DNA of 64,000 nt from Opitutaceae bacterium (GCA_002713695.1 PAUB01000022.1:45659-109658); one strand, 5' to 3'. Positions 26,987 to 37,400 are shown, counted from the stretch's first letter. Made by a program: numbers and translations. The notes: generated from the letters alone by a model not told the origin.

Positions 26987-27718
26987 TCAATCGGAGTCGT
27001 CGTCGTCGTCGTCGTCGTCGTACGCTGCTACGTATTCGGCGAACTCGCGCGTCTTGTCGTGCGTGTCGAGCTTGATGGCGTCGGCGACCGTGGGGTCATG
27101 GTCGTCGCGCAATAATTCACGGGCATAGTCGCTGACGTCGATCACGCGCTCGTCAGTTATGGCATCGCCGATCTCCTCCGCGAAGTCTTGTTCGAGGGTA
27201 TCGGAGATCCAGTTCGCTCGGAAGTCGTGGAGCGCTTCACCGAGATTCTCGAACGCTTTATCGATCTGGTCGAGTCGTTCGCGCTCGTCCGTCAGGCCAC
27301 CACTTTCCCTCAGACGGCGAATATCACGAAGACCCTCGCCCTCGACGTCGAGATAGCGTGCCGCGCACGTCTCCTCGAATTTCGCGTTAAGAAAAGCGAG
27401 CGCCGCGCGACCCTCGCGCGACAGTTTCTCGAATTCGCCGACGAAAAACGGCGCGTCACGAATCGCGTCGTCTCGCGCGCGTTCGTCCGCGATGACACTC
27501 GATACGAGCGACTCGACCTTCGACGTGAGCGCCTCGACGCGTGCCCCGAACGCCTTCTTCTCCTCCTCGAGCTCGTCGAGAATCGCGCGAACGTTCTTGA
27601 TCTTAAGACTGATTTTCTTCTTGTTCTCGCGAGCGACGGATCGCAGATCCTCGACGATCGAGAGCGCCGTGAGTGTCGAAGGCGCGAAATCGGAATCGGA
27701 AGAGGAATTTTTGACCAT
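26987..27718 (-). CDS. Coiled-coil protein, paralogue of 29945-30703
   Basis: 243 residues. Helical throughout, with a coiled coil at about 20-95. Shared blocks with the other copy are VKSLV/ERVESLV-type heptads, DERARDDAIRDAP, SREGRAALAFLNAKFEE, LRDIRRLR and DTHDKTREFAEY. It ends in a poly-Asp tract. The A-run start context is the same in both copies. Function unknown; probably structural or filament-like. Confidence 0.75.
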   Translation of the reverse strand: MVKNSSSDSDFAPSTLTALSIVEDLRSVARENKKKISLKIKNVRAILDELEEEKKAFGARVEALTSKVESLVSSVIADERARDDAIRDAPFFVGEFEKLSREGRAALAFLNAKFEETCAARYLDVEGEGLRDIRRLRESGGLTDERERLDQIDKAFENLGEALHDFRANWISDTLEQDFAEEIGDAITDERVIDVSDYARELLRDDHDPTVADAIKLDTHDKTREFAEYVAAYDDDDDDDDSD

Positions 27719-27843
27719 TTTTTTTTTGCGTGACGTGATTTTTTTGAGGTGCGCGACGTGTGAATGTCAAAAAATCGCCCCTCACCCCCCCCCTGATATT
27801 TCGTGCTACGTTAAAAAATTCAAAAAAAAATAAAAAATCGAGG

Positions 27844-28212
27844 ATGTCGTCGGACGACGACGAGTGGTGTCCGAACTTCCTGTGTCTGTTCGGATTGACG
27901 CCTTTCGCGGCGTGGTACGCGGTGACTGGGTCGTTCGTGAGTTTTATCGTGACCATCAACGGCGTCCTGTTTCACCTTTTTTTTCCGCGATCGTCTCTCG
28001 TCAGACGATACGACGTCGCGTGTAACGCGTGCTTCGCGCTCTGGGTCAATCTGTCGGTAATGAACTCGTTGGTGGCGCTCTTCACGCTCGTCGGAGGCGC
28101 GTCTCACGTCCTCAACGCGACACTGGTGGCGAACGACAAAACGAAAGACGCTGTGCACGTCGTGGCGGTACAGATGCCCCTGTGGATCGTGCTGTGTGCG
28201 TCTGGGTTTTAA
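27844..28212 (+). CDS. Small multipass membrane protein
   Basis: 122 residues with three hydrophobic segments (about 14-42, 55-85, 100-120) and cysteines at both ends. No family recognised. It lies between the two coiled-coil paralogues, upstream of the glycoprotein. Confidence 0.6.
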   Translation: MSSDDDEWCPNFLCLFGLTPFAAWYAVTGSFVSFIVTINGVLFHLFFPRSSLVRRYDVACNACFALWVNLSVMNSLVALFTLVGGASHVLNATLVANDKTKDAVHVVAVQMPLWIVLCASGF

Positions 28213-28308
28213 TGTTTATTCTTTCATCATCGTATTTATCGAAGTTCGTCATACCTCCTTTCGAGTGAAGCGAGAAGGTGAGCGGGGGAAGATATATCGC
28301 GAAGCGAT

Positions 28309-29763
28309 ATGCCGTGCCTCCGCGGCGTCGCCGCCACCGCCGTCGTCGTTTTTTTTCTCGCGTTCTCGCCGTTCATCATCGTCGAGACGGCCGAAATCGA
28401 TCACGTCGTGAATCTGAACGTCTCCGTGTCGTACGCGCTCGTGCGCGTCGGGACCGAGGTTCCGAGACTCGCCGTCAACGTGTCGGTGCCTCGCGCCGCG
28501 AGAAACGGAACGTGCCCCTCCGTCTACCTGATAGACACGATCGATCCCACGACCCCCGTGCACCCGGAGACGGACGTATCGTACGTCGCGTCGGTCGATC
28601 GACTCGGGAACGCGCGAACGCCGTGCGCCGTTCTCAATTTCACGCACGACCCCGCCACCTTCGATCACGAATCGGAACTCAACGCGACGACGTCGCGCTG
28701 GCGTCTCGCTCATCTCACGGAACACGTCGCGACGTACGAGACCATCGAACCCTTCGTCTTCGACGACCTCGTCGCGTCGTGCGGCGCGACCCACGACGCG
28801 ATCGCCACGCCGCTTCTCGGAGCGTCGTACCCCACGCAGAAGTACGCGTGGTCCGTGTACGCGTGTCAGACGGGATACTACGGACCGCGATGCGAGTCGT
28901 TGTTCGGAGAGTACGCCGCGACGTGCGTCCGCGCGGACGCGAACGCGAGACTGGGACCCATGGTGTCGAGCCTCGCGTCTGGCGTCGAGACCCTCGCGAG
29001 ACCCATGTCGGGCGAGATCGCGTTCGAAGGGTTCGACACGACGGACGCCGGTGGGTGTCGATTCGGGATGACGCGCGGAATCATCTCGTTCGCACTCGCC
29101 CTGAATGATTTCGACGAACTGGCGGACGTGCGGTACCTCAATCCACCGCCGACGTCGGGCCCCGCGATGCGTCTGATCGCCGAACCTCTGAACGCGTCGA
29201 TACCTTTCGTCGCCGATCGGGAGGGCGTCTTCGTGCACGACTCGCGACCTCTCCCCGACGACAGAGTGGCGTGGAACGTCACGATAGTCACGGATTTTTT
29301 GGACTACGACGAAGACGACGTCTTCGCGCGCCACTTCGCGAACCTTCCGCTTCCCGTGGGACACGCGACGCGCTTCTCGTTCTCGGCGACGACGAGGAAC
29401 GGGGCGTCGCTCTCGTTGGTGATCACGACAGACGGCGCCGTGCTCGTCGACGAGACTCCGACGATCGGGACGTGCGTCGCTCCCCCACCACCCAGAGATC
29501 CACCTCCGTCTCCCCCTTCACCGCCCACGTATCCACCCCCGTCTCCTCCTGCGCTTCCGCTTCCTCCCGCGACCTCGGATTCGCCTCCTCCGGTCGGGTT
29601 TCCGCGTCCCCCGAGTCCCCCGCGTCCCTCGAGTCCCCTCGGTTCGAACGTCACGGTCACGTCGCGGAGACGGTACTGGCCCTGGATCATTCCCGCGACC
29701 ATGACGGTGATCATCGAGACCGCGGCGGCCGCGGCGTTCGCGACGGGTGTCGTATCGGCGTGA
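28309..29763 (+). CDS. Type I membrane glycoprotein, short paralogue of 34406-37582
   Basis: 484 residues. It has a signal peptide (about 8-28), at least six N-glycosylation sequons (NVS, NGT, NFT, NAT, NAS, NVT), a proline-rich stalk of PPSPP type (about 385-445) and a C-terminal membrane helix (about 458-480). Blocks shared with the large glycoprotein are CPSVYLID versus CPSTYMID, and CQTGYYGPRC followed by YAATC versus CQVGFFGLGC followed by YAKTC. The role is probably on the virion envelope or infected-cell surface. The membrane and stalk layout resembles herpesvirus glycoproteins. Confidence 0.75.
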   Translation: MPCLRGVAATAVVVFFLAFSPFIIVETAEIDHVVNLNVSVSYALVRVGTEVPRLAVNVSVPRAARNGTCPSVYLIDTIDPTTPVHPETDVSYVASVDRLGNARTPCAVLNFTHDPATFDHESELNATTSRWRLAHLTEHVATYETIEPFVFDDLVASCGATHDAIATPLLGASYPTQKYAWSVYACQTGYYGPRCESLFGEYAATCVRADANARLGPMVSSLASGVETLARPMSGEIAFEGFDTTDAGGCRFGMTRGIISFALALNDFDELADVRYLNPPPTSGPAMRLIAEPLNASIPFVADREGVFVHDSRPLPDDRVAWNVTIVTDFLDYDEDDVFARHFANLPLPVGHATRFSFSATTRNGASLSLVITTDGAVLVDETPTIGTCVAPPPPRDPPPSPPSPPTYPPPSPPALPLPPATSDSPPPVGFPRPPSPPRPSSPLGSNVTVTSRRRYWPWIIPATMTVIIETAAAAAFATGVVSA

Positions 29764-29766
29764 ACG

Positions 29767-29818
29767 AGTCTCGCATCCTGGATCGGGGCGAAGTCGCGCT
29801 CGACCAGGATGCGAGACT
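29767..29818. terminator. Inverted repeat just after the glycoprotein stop
   Basis: Perfect 15-bp arms AGTCTCGCATCCTGG and its complement, with a 22-nt loop, beginning 3 bp after the stop codon. It may mark mRNA 3' ends, as hairpins do in some giant viruses. Confidence 0.5.
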
Positions 29819-29944
29819 TCGACTGACTCGTACGATCGGAATTCGCGTAGATGAAAAATAGAAAAAAACAAAAAGACGGAGCCCCCCCCTGTATTTTTTT
29901 GTCACATCACTCGCGCGCGCTCTTTTTTAAAAAAAACAAAAAAA

Positions 29945-30703
29945 ATGGTCAAGAAGAACGAGAAAAACGAGAAGGAACGCGGCGCGACGTCGTTCTCGTC
30001 GATCATCGAGAATCTCCGCGCGGTGGTTCGTGAGAACGACGCGAAGATCGCTCGACGCATCGCGAGCATCGAGAAGACCGTCAAAACGCTTCGCGACGAG
30101 AAGACGTCGTTCGCGGAACGCGTCGAGTCGCTGGTCGCGAACGTCGAGACCCTCGCTTCCGCGACCATCGCCGAGGAACGCGCCGAACACGACGCGATCA
30201 GGAACGCGCCGATTTTCGTCGGCGGAGACGACAAGTCCGACGAGGGCGACGACGAGGGCGACGACGAGTCCGGTAAAAACGAATGCGGGTTGACTCGCGA
30301 GGGTCGCGCGGCCGTCTCTTTCTTGGTCTCGAAGTTCGAGGAGATCTGCGAGGGGCTCGCCCTCGACATCGAGTTCGAAGGACTCCGCGAGATTCGCGAC
30401 CTCAGGAGTCGAGGCGCGCTGACGACTGATAAGGATCGTCTCCGAGGTATCACCGAGGCGTTCGGAAAACTGAAGGAGGCGTACGGCGAACTTCATACCA
30501 CGTGGCTCTCCGAGACACTCGGAGAAGATTTTTACGACGAGATCGTGTCCGTCGAGGACGACGAGATCGTCACCGACGTCGAGACGTTCGTCCGCGATCA
30601 ACTGTTGGACATCGAGTCCCCCACGGTCGCCGACGTCATTCGCTTCGACACCCACGACAAGACCGCGTGCGAATTCGCAGAATATCTTAAGAATACGAAA
30701 TGA
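29945..30703 (+). CDS. Coiled-coil protein, paralogue of 26987-27718
   Basis: 252 residues, in opposite orientation to its paralogue. Matching blocks are ENLRAVVREN, FAERVESLVANVE, EERAEHDAIRNAPIFVG, TREGRAAVSFLVSKFEE, LREIRDLRSRGALT and DTHDKTACEFAEY. An insertion of acidic repeats lies near residue 100. The pair flanks a membrane-protein gene and a glycoprotein gene, so the duplication was inverted or later rearranged. Confidence 0.75.
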   Translation: MVKKNEKNEKERGATSFSSIIENLRAVVRENDAKIARRIASIEKTVKTLRDEKTSFAERVESLVANVETLASATIAEERAEHDAIRNAPIFVGGDDKSDEGDDEGDDESGKNECGLTREGRAAVSFLVSKFEEICEGLALDIEFEGLREIRDLRSRGALTTDKDRLRGITEAFGKLKEAYGELHTTWLSETLGEDFYDEIVSVEDDEIVTDVETFVRDQLLDIESPTVADVIRFDTHDKTACEFAEYLKNTK

Positions 30704-30704
30704 T

Positions 30705-31301
30705 TCATCTGTATTTTCTAAACATCTTACTCTCGGGGGCACCGTTCGCGTTCGTCGCGTTGTCGTCTTTTCTCTTTCTCTCCGCCGCGTCCGACCTCAT
30801 CTTTGTCGTCGCGTAGTTCAATGCTAACGTCGCGAGGACTCTCCCTCCGGCCGCGGCGATGAGATAGTACAGAGACGTCACGCTGAAGAAGAGGTTGACG
30901 ACGGACGTGATGGATAAGAAAAAAGTTCCACAGAAAGAGACGACCCACAGGTGTTTTTCCTTATACTCGTTGACCTCCCGGTTCGGATTGGAGAAATTGA
31001 CCATCTCCCACTCCCATATCGACATCGCGCGCGCTGTCATCGCCGACACGAACGATAAGACCATCATGATCGTCGCTACCAAGGAGAATAATCCTATGCT
31101 CTTCACCTCCAGTCCCATGACGTTGGTCACGGCCTCCCCTCCCCACGGCGCGGCGTAATACTGCTTCGGGATCGCGCCCTCCCCAAACTTTCCGTAGGCG
31201 AAAACCACGACGAGGATGACGAGCGCGCCAAACTGAACGAGCAGCGCCCATGGTAGAAGTTTATCGAAATCGTACGATCTGCGTTTTTTTTCATCAGCCA
31301 T
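30705..31301 (-). CDS. Four-helix membrane protein
   Basis: 198 residues with hydrophobic segments at about 15-35, 68-92, 118-140 and 145-168, and a charged C-terminal tail. It begins MADEKKRRSYDFDKLLPW. The layout recalls tetraspan envelope proteins, but no family match is claimed. It ends 1 bp from the convergent coiled-coil gene. Confidence 0.65.
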   Translation of the reverse strand: MADEKKRRSYDFDKLLPWALLVQFGALVILVVVFAYGKFGEGAIPKQYYAAPWGGEAVTNVMGLEVKSIGLFSLVATIMMVLSFVSAMTARAMSIWEWEMVNFSNPNREVNEYKEKHLWVVSFCGTFFLSITSVVNLFFSVTSLYYLIAAAGGRVLATLALNYATTKMRSDAAERKRKDDNATNANGAPESKMFRKYR

Positions 31302-31397
31302 CCTCAGAGCACCAAACGAACTTCCTCGACGATCGGTTCCTTTTATTTTTTTAAATACGTTTTGTCCTCGTTCTATTCCGTTCGGAGAGGACGACGA

Positions 31398-32072
31398 ATG
31401 TCATTACGATTTCGCACGCGACCCTCCGATGATCCGTACCCCGAGCCTTCCTTGTCGTCGGCGAAACTCGTGTCGTCTCTCGAGAGGGGCGAGGTCGGAC
31501 TCGACGGACGCGAGTTGCCCCACGTCGCGTGGGGGCGCGCGTCGCGTCGCGCGTGGAAGATCGTCGCGTTCGTCTCGGTCGCGTTTTTTCTGACGTGCGG
31601 ATGGTTCGCCCTCGGTAACGGCGCGCGACTCACCAGGGAACAGACGCGAGACGCCGTCGCGCGAGCACTCGACGCGGACGCGGCGAGAGGACCGTGCGTG
31701 CGAGTCGATTCGACTCGAGGCCCGAACGGAAGAGCGGGCGGAGCGGGCGGAGCGGGCGGAGCGGGCGTGGGGCGCGTCGTCGCGTTTCGGGGCGGTGAGA
31801 CGATGGTCGCGCCTCGAATCGTCTCGAGAAGCACCGAGACCGTGCGAACGGTCGAGACGCTCGACGATCCCGCGTGCGCGGGAAAAAGAATACGAAGACG
31901 AAGACGCGCGGCCCTGAGCGTCACCTTCGTGTCCCTCGACGATTGGCCCTGGGGACGACGAAACACGGTGTCGGTCGTGCAGGACGCGGCGGTGTGCGTC
32001 CAACACTACGTCGACGTCATGGACGGGAAACTAGGATGCGACGCGAAAGACGACGACGACGACGTGTCCTGA
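31398..32072 (+). CDS. Single-pass membrane protein with Gly/Ala repeat
   Basis: 224 residues from the first ATG; the frame extends 12 codons upstream only with a TTG. One membrane helix at about 52-73 lies after a cytosolic-type N-terminus. A GGA repeat sits at about 115-128, followed by a basic patch KRIRRRRRA and an acidic tail. Unrecognised. Confidence 0.6.
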   Translation: MSLRFRTRPSDDPYPEPSLSSAKLVSSLERGEVGLDGRELPHVAWGRASRRAWKIVAFVSVAFFLTCGWFALGNGARLTREQTRDAVARALDADAARGPCVRVDSTRGPNGRAGGAGGAGGAGVGRVVAFRGGETMVAPRIVSRSTETVRTVETLDDPACAGKRIRRRRRAALSVTFVSLDDWPWGRRNTVSVVQDAAVCVQHYVDVMDGKLGCDAKDDDDDVS

Positions 32073-32074
32073 AC

Positions 32075-32233
32075 TCGTCGCCGCCGAGGGTGTGGAGGAA
32101 CAAGAATGGGTCGAACGTCTCGAAACTGGTCAACGTGCGAGATAACAAGTTTAAAACGGCATTGGACTACTGTTCGACGCACGAAAGTGAAATGCGACGA
32201 CTGTTGTTAGATTTCGGAGCGGAAGACGATTAA
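32075..32233 (+). pseudogene. Ankyrin-repeat remnant
   Basis: A frame without its own ATG ends VNVRDNKFKTALDYC and RRLLLDFGAEDD, the pattern of a terminal ankyrin repeat. The upstream part of the frame overlaps another gene antiparallel in sense of use and shows no repeats. Best read as the decayed 3' end of an ankyrin gene, or an unrecognised exon. Confidence 0.35.
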
Positions 32234-32242
32234 AAGTTAGTC

Positions 32243-33112
32243 TCACACCCCTAAGCACACCTCGACGCCTCCGGCGTAACACGCGAGTCGAGACGAACGC
32301 GCGGGATCGTCGAGCAAGTTGGCGCACCCGTCGGCGTGCGCGGTGGGAGCCGACATGATCGTCCCCACGAAGATCGCGTGTCCTACCTTCATCTTCGCGT
32401 TTTTGCCGGAACTTTCGACGTACGTGAGAGCGTCCACCGAGAGTGTCGTTCCCGCGTGCGGTGCGATGTACCACGCGTTCACCGAGGTACCGCCGTCCGT
32501 CTTCATCGTCTTCTTCTTTATCACCAGGTACGCGCGCATGCCCTCGGTGACGTCGTATCCCCACACGTTCACGACGCTCGCGCGTTGGCCGACGACGTTA
32601 TTGACGACAGACGTGCCGAGTGAACGCTCGCGCGCGCTGTCGGTGACGCTCGTCTTGAGCACGCCGACGAAATTCAGTTCTCGAGCGAGTTTCTCCGCCG
32701 TGTCGATTCCGTTGTTCGCGAAGTCTTCGCTGTTCTCTCTCAGAGTTCTGTTGACGTCCATGATATCCATGACGCGACGCGCGCGCTCCGGGCATCCGAC
32801 GGTGTCGAAATCGAAACGTCTCGGCGAACGCCACGACAAGAGAATCGCGCCGGGAGAGTACGGTACGGGGGCGTGACGTTCCGCGGCCACCGTTTTGTCG
32901 CCCAGCATCGCCGAACAGTGGTACACGATGCTCTTATTGGTCTGCATGCCGAACTCCGAGGGGGACGCGTTGCTGAAGGTCGCGTTCTGAATCAATCCCG
33001 GATTCGTCGCCACGGGTTCGATACCTCTGAGCTGTACCCCCGTCGACCCGAAAACGGAGGCCGACAGAGTCCCGAAAAGGGACGACGGAGCCGCACTCAC
33101 CCCGAGGTCCAT
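32243..33112 (-). CDS. Hypothetical beta-rich protein, candidate capsid-associated (triplex-like)
   Basis: 289 residues from the ATG at 33112; an upstream GTG would add six. Composition is mixed beta, with few charged tracts and no membrane helices or metal motif: GVQLRGIEPVATNPG, SPGAILLSWRSPRR, GMRAYLVIKKK, VGHAIFVGTIMSAP. The size and style would suit a triplex or minor capsid protein of a herpes-like shell, but this is inference only. It is divergent from heliorhodopsin across a TATA-containing gap. Confidence 0.6.
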   Translation of the reverse strand: MDLGVSAAPSSLFGTLSASVFGSTGVQLRGIEPVATNPGLIQNATFSNASPSEFGMQTNKSIVYHCSAMLGDKTVAAERHAPVPYSPGAILLSWRSPRRFDFDTVGCPERARRVMDIMDVNRTLRENSEDFANNGIDTAEKLARELNFVGVLKTSVTDSARERSLGTSVVNNVVGQRASVVNVWGYDVTEGMRAYLVIKKKTMKTDGGTSVNAWYIAPHAGTTLSVDALTYVESSGKNAKMKVGHAIFVGTIMSAPTAHADGCANLLDDPARSSRLACYAGGVEVCLGV

Positions 33113-33198
33113 CGTCGTCGACGAGCGCACGGCGGAGGAACGAGGATGACGCGTGGTTTCGCGCTTTAAAAACGATGACGCACGAACATCCCCCGGTT

Positions 33199-33206
33199 TA
33201 TATATA
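33199..33206. promoter_or_regulatory. TATA box between divergent genes
   Basis: TATATATA, 86 bp before the heliorhodopsin ATG at 33292 and 87 bp before the minus-strand ATG at 33112. Confidence 0.5.
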
Positions 33207-33291
33207 CGACGGAACGCGCGGGAACGCGTTCTTGGACGAGACCCGACGAACGACGACGACGAGACCCGACGAACGACGACGACGAGACCCG

Positions 33292-34365
33292 ATGTCGACG
33301 GACGTGGACTGGGAAACGCGCCTAGGACGATCGATCTTCGGAGCGTTCGTCCTCGATTTCGGGATGGGCGCGTACGCGTGCGTCACGGCGGCCGCGAGGA
33401 GAGACTATCACACGCCCCTCGTGTTTCACGTGTCCGACGCGCGAGGCGACGCGAAACTCGTGTCCCTCCCGAGCGAATGGAACCTCGGATTCGTCCTCGG
33501 AGGGGCGCACCTCGTCGGCGCGTCCTTAAAACTGGTGGTGTCGATATTTTTTTTACGCGGCGCGAATCCGACGAGAGTTAAAAAAAAAAAGACCGACAAC
33601 GGTGGGTTCGACGATCTCGACGACCCCGACGACCTCATCGGAATATCGAAACCGTCGGCGACGCGATCGATTCGATCGAAACGAGCGATGAACCACCGTT
33701 CGTGGTCGGTGTTCGTCGCGTCCGTCGCGACCACGACGAATTTCTGGAGGTGGACGGAGTGGGCCGTGTGCGGCCCGATGTTCGCGCTCGCCGCGTCTCT
33801 GTGTTGTGGATCGAGAGACCTGCACTTCCTGCTCTCGCAGATGGTCGTCGCCGTGAGCGTCGTGGTCCTCGCGTTCGAACAGGAGAGAAAAGTCGACGGG
33901 GTGGGCGTGTCGTGGACCCCGGCGATCGTCGCCGCGGGACTCTTCGCGTGTCACTGGATCCTCGTCTTCTGGCAGGCCCACGCGTCGAGCGTCGGAACGG
34001 CCGTGTCGGCGATCCCCGCGATACTCATGACCGTCGGCGTCGCGCTCGGATTCGTCGCGCAGACGTACGCGTCGAGAGGTTACGGAGACGGAAAGGGAAA
34101 TCTCGCGAGGGTGATCGATTGGTTCACTCAGAGGTCGACGCGAGGAAACGGACAAAAATATCGCGCGGCGTCGTCCGACGCCGTCTCCGTCGCGCGAGAC
34201 GGGGCGAACGGGTCGAACGGGTCGAACGACACGATGATCACGAAAAAGAGAGAGAGAGATCGCGCGTTAGCCGTCGAGGTCGCGTGGACGTGGTTCGTCG
34301 CGTTAGGTAAAGTAGTGTTCACTCTCGTCGTATTAGAAGCGGTCGTTCCTGACCTACTAGCGTGA
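33292..34365 (+). CDS. Heliorhodopsin (seven-helix retinal protein)
   Basis: 357 residues from the ATG downstream of the TATA box; an in-frame ATG at 33175 would precede that box. Seven hydrophobic segments are visible. Helix 3 reads FWRWTEWAVCGPM, with Glu156 in the place of the heliorhodopsin counter-ion. Helix 4 is LHFLLSQMVVAVSVVVLAFE, and helix 7 is WFVALGKVVFTLVVLEAVV with Lys340 as the Schiff-base lysine. Family members sit in the membrane inverted relative to type I rhodopsins and act as light sensors or channels. Odd points are charged loops of about 45 residues between helices 2-3 and about 60 between helices 6-7. Confidence 0.85.
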   Translation: MSTDVDWETRLGRSIFGAFVLDFGMGAYACVTAAARRDYHTPLVFHVSDARGDAKLVSLPSEWNLGFVLGGAHLVGASLKLVVSIFFLRGANPTRVKKKKTDNGGFDDLDDPDDLIGISKPSATRSIRSKRAMNHRSWSVFVASVATTTNFWRWTEWAVCGPMFALAASLCCGSRDLHFLLSQMVVAVSVVVLAFEQERKVDGVGVSWTPAIVAAGLFACHWILVFWQAHASSVGTAVSAIPAILMTVGVALGFVAQTYASRGYGDGKGNLARVIDWFTQRSTRGNGQKYRAASSDAVSVARDGANGSNGSNDTMITKKRERDRALAVEVAWTWFVALGKVVFTLVVLEAVVPDLLA

Positions 34366-34405
34366 CGACGAGACGATTTGAGAGTACGGTTCTTCAACGT
34401 CGAAA

Positions 34406-37400
34406 TCAGTAGTCCGGAGCATTTTTGATAAGTTCTTCGGTCAGCCCGTCTTTGCCTACTTTCTGATTCCCGTAGTATTTGCGGCGTGCATCCTGTCTCT
34501 TACCGAGGCACACCATCACCACCACCAGGATGACGACGGCGGCAAGGGGACCGACGACGAAGGCGCCGACGCGGGCCGCGGTCGGTCCGTCGAAGTCCCT
34601 GGTGACGTACCCGAGGGTGGTGGTGGAGGCGTTCACGTCGACGGTGACGTTCTCGGACAGAGGACCCGGAAGAACGCTGATGCCGGTGGTGGCGGTGTCG
34701 GTAGTGGAGTCACCGGCGGCTCCGGACCTCTGGGTCACGGACGCGGACTCGAGGAGCATGCGCCTGTGCTTGGCGCCGAACTTCTTGGGTCCGGTGGACT
34801 GGTCCTCGGTCGCGACCGTCGCGACGGACACGTGGTGCACGAGCACCTGACGAGGACTCGATCCGAGAGGGTCGGTGAGGAGACCGTCGACCAGGTCGAA
34901 GCACACCAGGTTGCACGCGGAGCGCATGTTACCCCCGGTGTTCACGCAACCGGGAGCGTTCTGCGCGGGATCGGTGAGCGTGAGCTGCTTGGTGGACTTG
35001 TCGAGCTGCATCTGATCGCTCTTGGTCACCACGTACCCACCGGAGGTGGAGTTGTAGTAGAAGAGACCGGTGCCGAAACGAGAGTCGAGAGTCTCGCCGA
35101 TGCGCGGAAGGGACGCGGTCGAGAGCTCCTCCTTCTGTACGAACCAGAAGATGGAGTCGTGCGTGTCGGCGATGCGAGTGAGCTGATTGGGAATCACGTA
35201 CACGCCGTCGGTGGGAGACACGCCGCTCACGTCGATCCAATCTTGGAAACAGCCGAAGGTGTAGTCCGCGGGTTCGACCATGTTGCCAGCCTTGTACTTG
35301 ATGGTCCTGCCCATCACGAGCGTTCCCGCGCCGTCGACGGCCGCGGCGCCGGAGGCCGTGAGCATGCACGCGCCGACGGCGTTGGGAATCAGGTTGGACA
35401 CCTGCGCGTCGTACTCCTGAATCTGATGCTTGGAGCAGATCTGATCGCCACCGGACATCTCGGCGTTGACGGGAAGAGCGTTGAGGAGGTCGATTCCGAC
35501 GTCCATCTTCGCGATCTCGTACGAGCCGTACAGCTTCTGGTACGCCGTCACGTCCTTCTGCGTGAGCTTGTCCTCGGACTGCAGCACGAGAGACTCCTTC
35601 GTCGCGAGGACGCGAAGGTTGAGAGTGTTCTTGACGTCGTCGGTCTGGGACCCGACGGTCTTCTTGACGATGACCTCGACGTCGACGAGGACGTTGTCGG
35701 CGCCGTTCGCGACCGCCTCGGAGAAGACGGCGGGAGTCGCGCGCGTGCCCTCGACGGCGTCGTACCCCGTGTCGTAGCACTTGGTCACCACCACGATCTT
35801 GCGGTACCTGACGTTGGTCGCGACGCTGTTCAGGTCCATCACGTTGAGCCTGTACACGCCGGACGCGATGTTGGCGTTGGAAGGATCCGCGAGGAACGCG
35901 TCGGTGGACGCGAAGTTCTTCTCGGTGATGACGAGATCCTCCTCCTCGTCGGCGGAGCCGGAAGCACCGCCGACGTCCTCGAGGATGCCCGAGGGGGAGA
36001 TGATGTCGTGACCGGCGTCGTCGGAGATGGCGTAGTCGGCAGAGATGAGCACGAGGTTGAGCGTGAGCACGATCCTCTCGGAACCGACGGCGCAGTCGTC
36101 GGACGTCACGGACTTGACGGACTGGAGGAAGGTCTTGGACACGATCGTCTCGGACACGGGGCTCACGGCGACGTGGGACACCTGCTGGGGAGAGACGGAG
36201 AAGGACGCGGGAACCTTCGCGCACGTCTTGGCGTACATCTGCTGACGGTTCGCGTCGGCGCATCCGAGTCCGAAGAAACCCACCTGGCACACCGACAAGG
36301 TCCACTCGTACGTCTCGACGGGGTACGCGACGCCGTTGATGTACGATGGCTCGGGCTCCGCCACCTTGGTCACGAGCTTGTTGTTCGTGTTGTAATCTTT
36401 GCACATGTAGTGGGTCTTGACGAGGTCGAAGAAACCGTTGTCGACCGAACCGGACGTGTAGTTCACGCGACCGCCGACGTCGCTTCCAATCTTCCAGAAC
36501 GTGTCGGCGCCGTTGGGAATGCCCACGACGCTGACGGAGGGATCCCATACGCTGGCGTCGACCGCGGGAACGCCGCCGTACGCGAATGTGTTGGATCCGT
36601 CATCCGCGTACTTGAAACCAGCCTTGAACGACGCCTCGTCGGCGTAGGTCATGTCGTAGTTACCGCAGCTCGAGCGGGGACGGCCGACGAGATCCGAGTG
36701 GGGAAAGTGGTAGAGAGGCAACCAGTTCGAGCGAAGCGTCTCCCCGGCCAGAGCTTGGGGACGCGACTCGATCGGAGCTTCGAAATCGATCATGTACGTC
36801 GAGGGGCACATGTCGTACACTTTCTCGTCGCCGTCCTCCGTGTACGTGACGGTGCTCCCGGAGGTGACGTAGGGAACCTCCACCTCGATCTTGAGCTGCG
36901 CGGGAGCCTCGACGGTGTACTTGATGTCGAAGTTCATGTCGACGACGTGGTCGACGCGGCGAAGGAAATCTTCCGTTCCGCTGGGAAGGTTCGACGCTCC
37001 GACGGACTCGCCGCCGGGGAAGTACCCGGTGTCACGGGCGACCGCGTCGCCGCAGCAGTACTCGCCGGTCGCGGAGGGACAGAACTCACCGAACTGTTCG
37101 TACGAGGTCCCGTTGGTCTGAAGGCAGTACGCGCTCTCGAAACAGGTACCGGTGAAACCCGGGGGATCTACGACCGCGTCGCCGCACGAGATGCCCCCGA
37201 GCGCGCTCGAGAGCGCGGTGTCGGTGGTGACGGAGGGACATCCGGTGACCTCGTCGCACGTGAACGTGACGTCGGCGGTGTCGATCTGCACGCCGTTGAC
37301 CGTGCACATGAATTTTCCGCCGACGGTGGAGCACACCGCGGACGTGGAGATGAGGCCGTGCACGCACTGCGCCTTGAGTTCGGTGGAGGTGACGGGATCC

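Noticed and set aside
33175..33291. 39-residue N-terminal extension of heliorhodopsin
   Set aside because: It spans the TATA box and a GACGAGACCCGACGAAC repeat and has no helix-like sequence.
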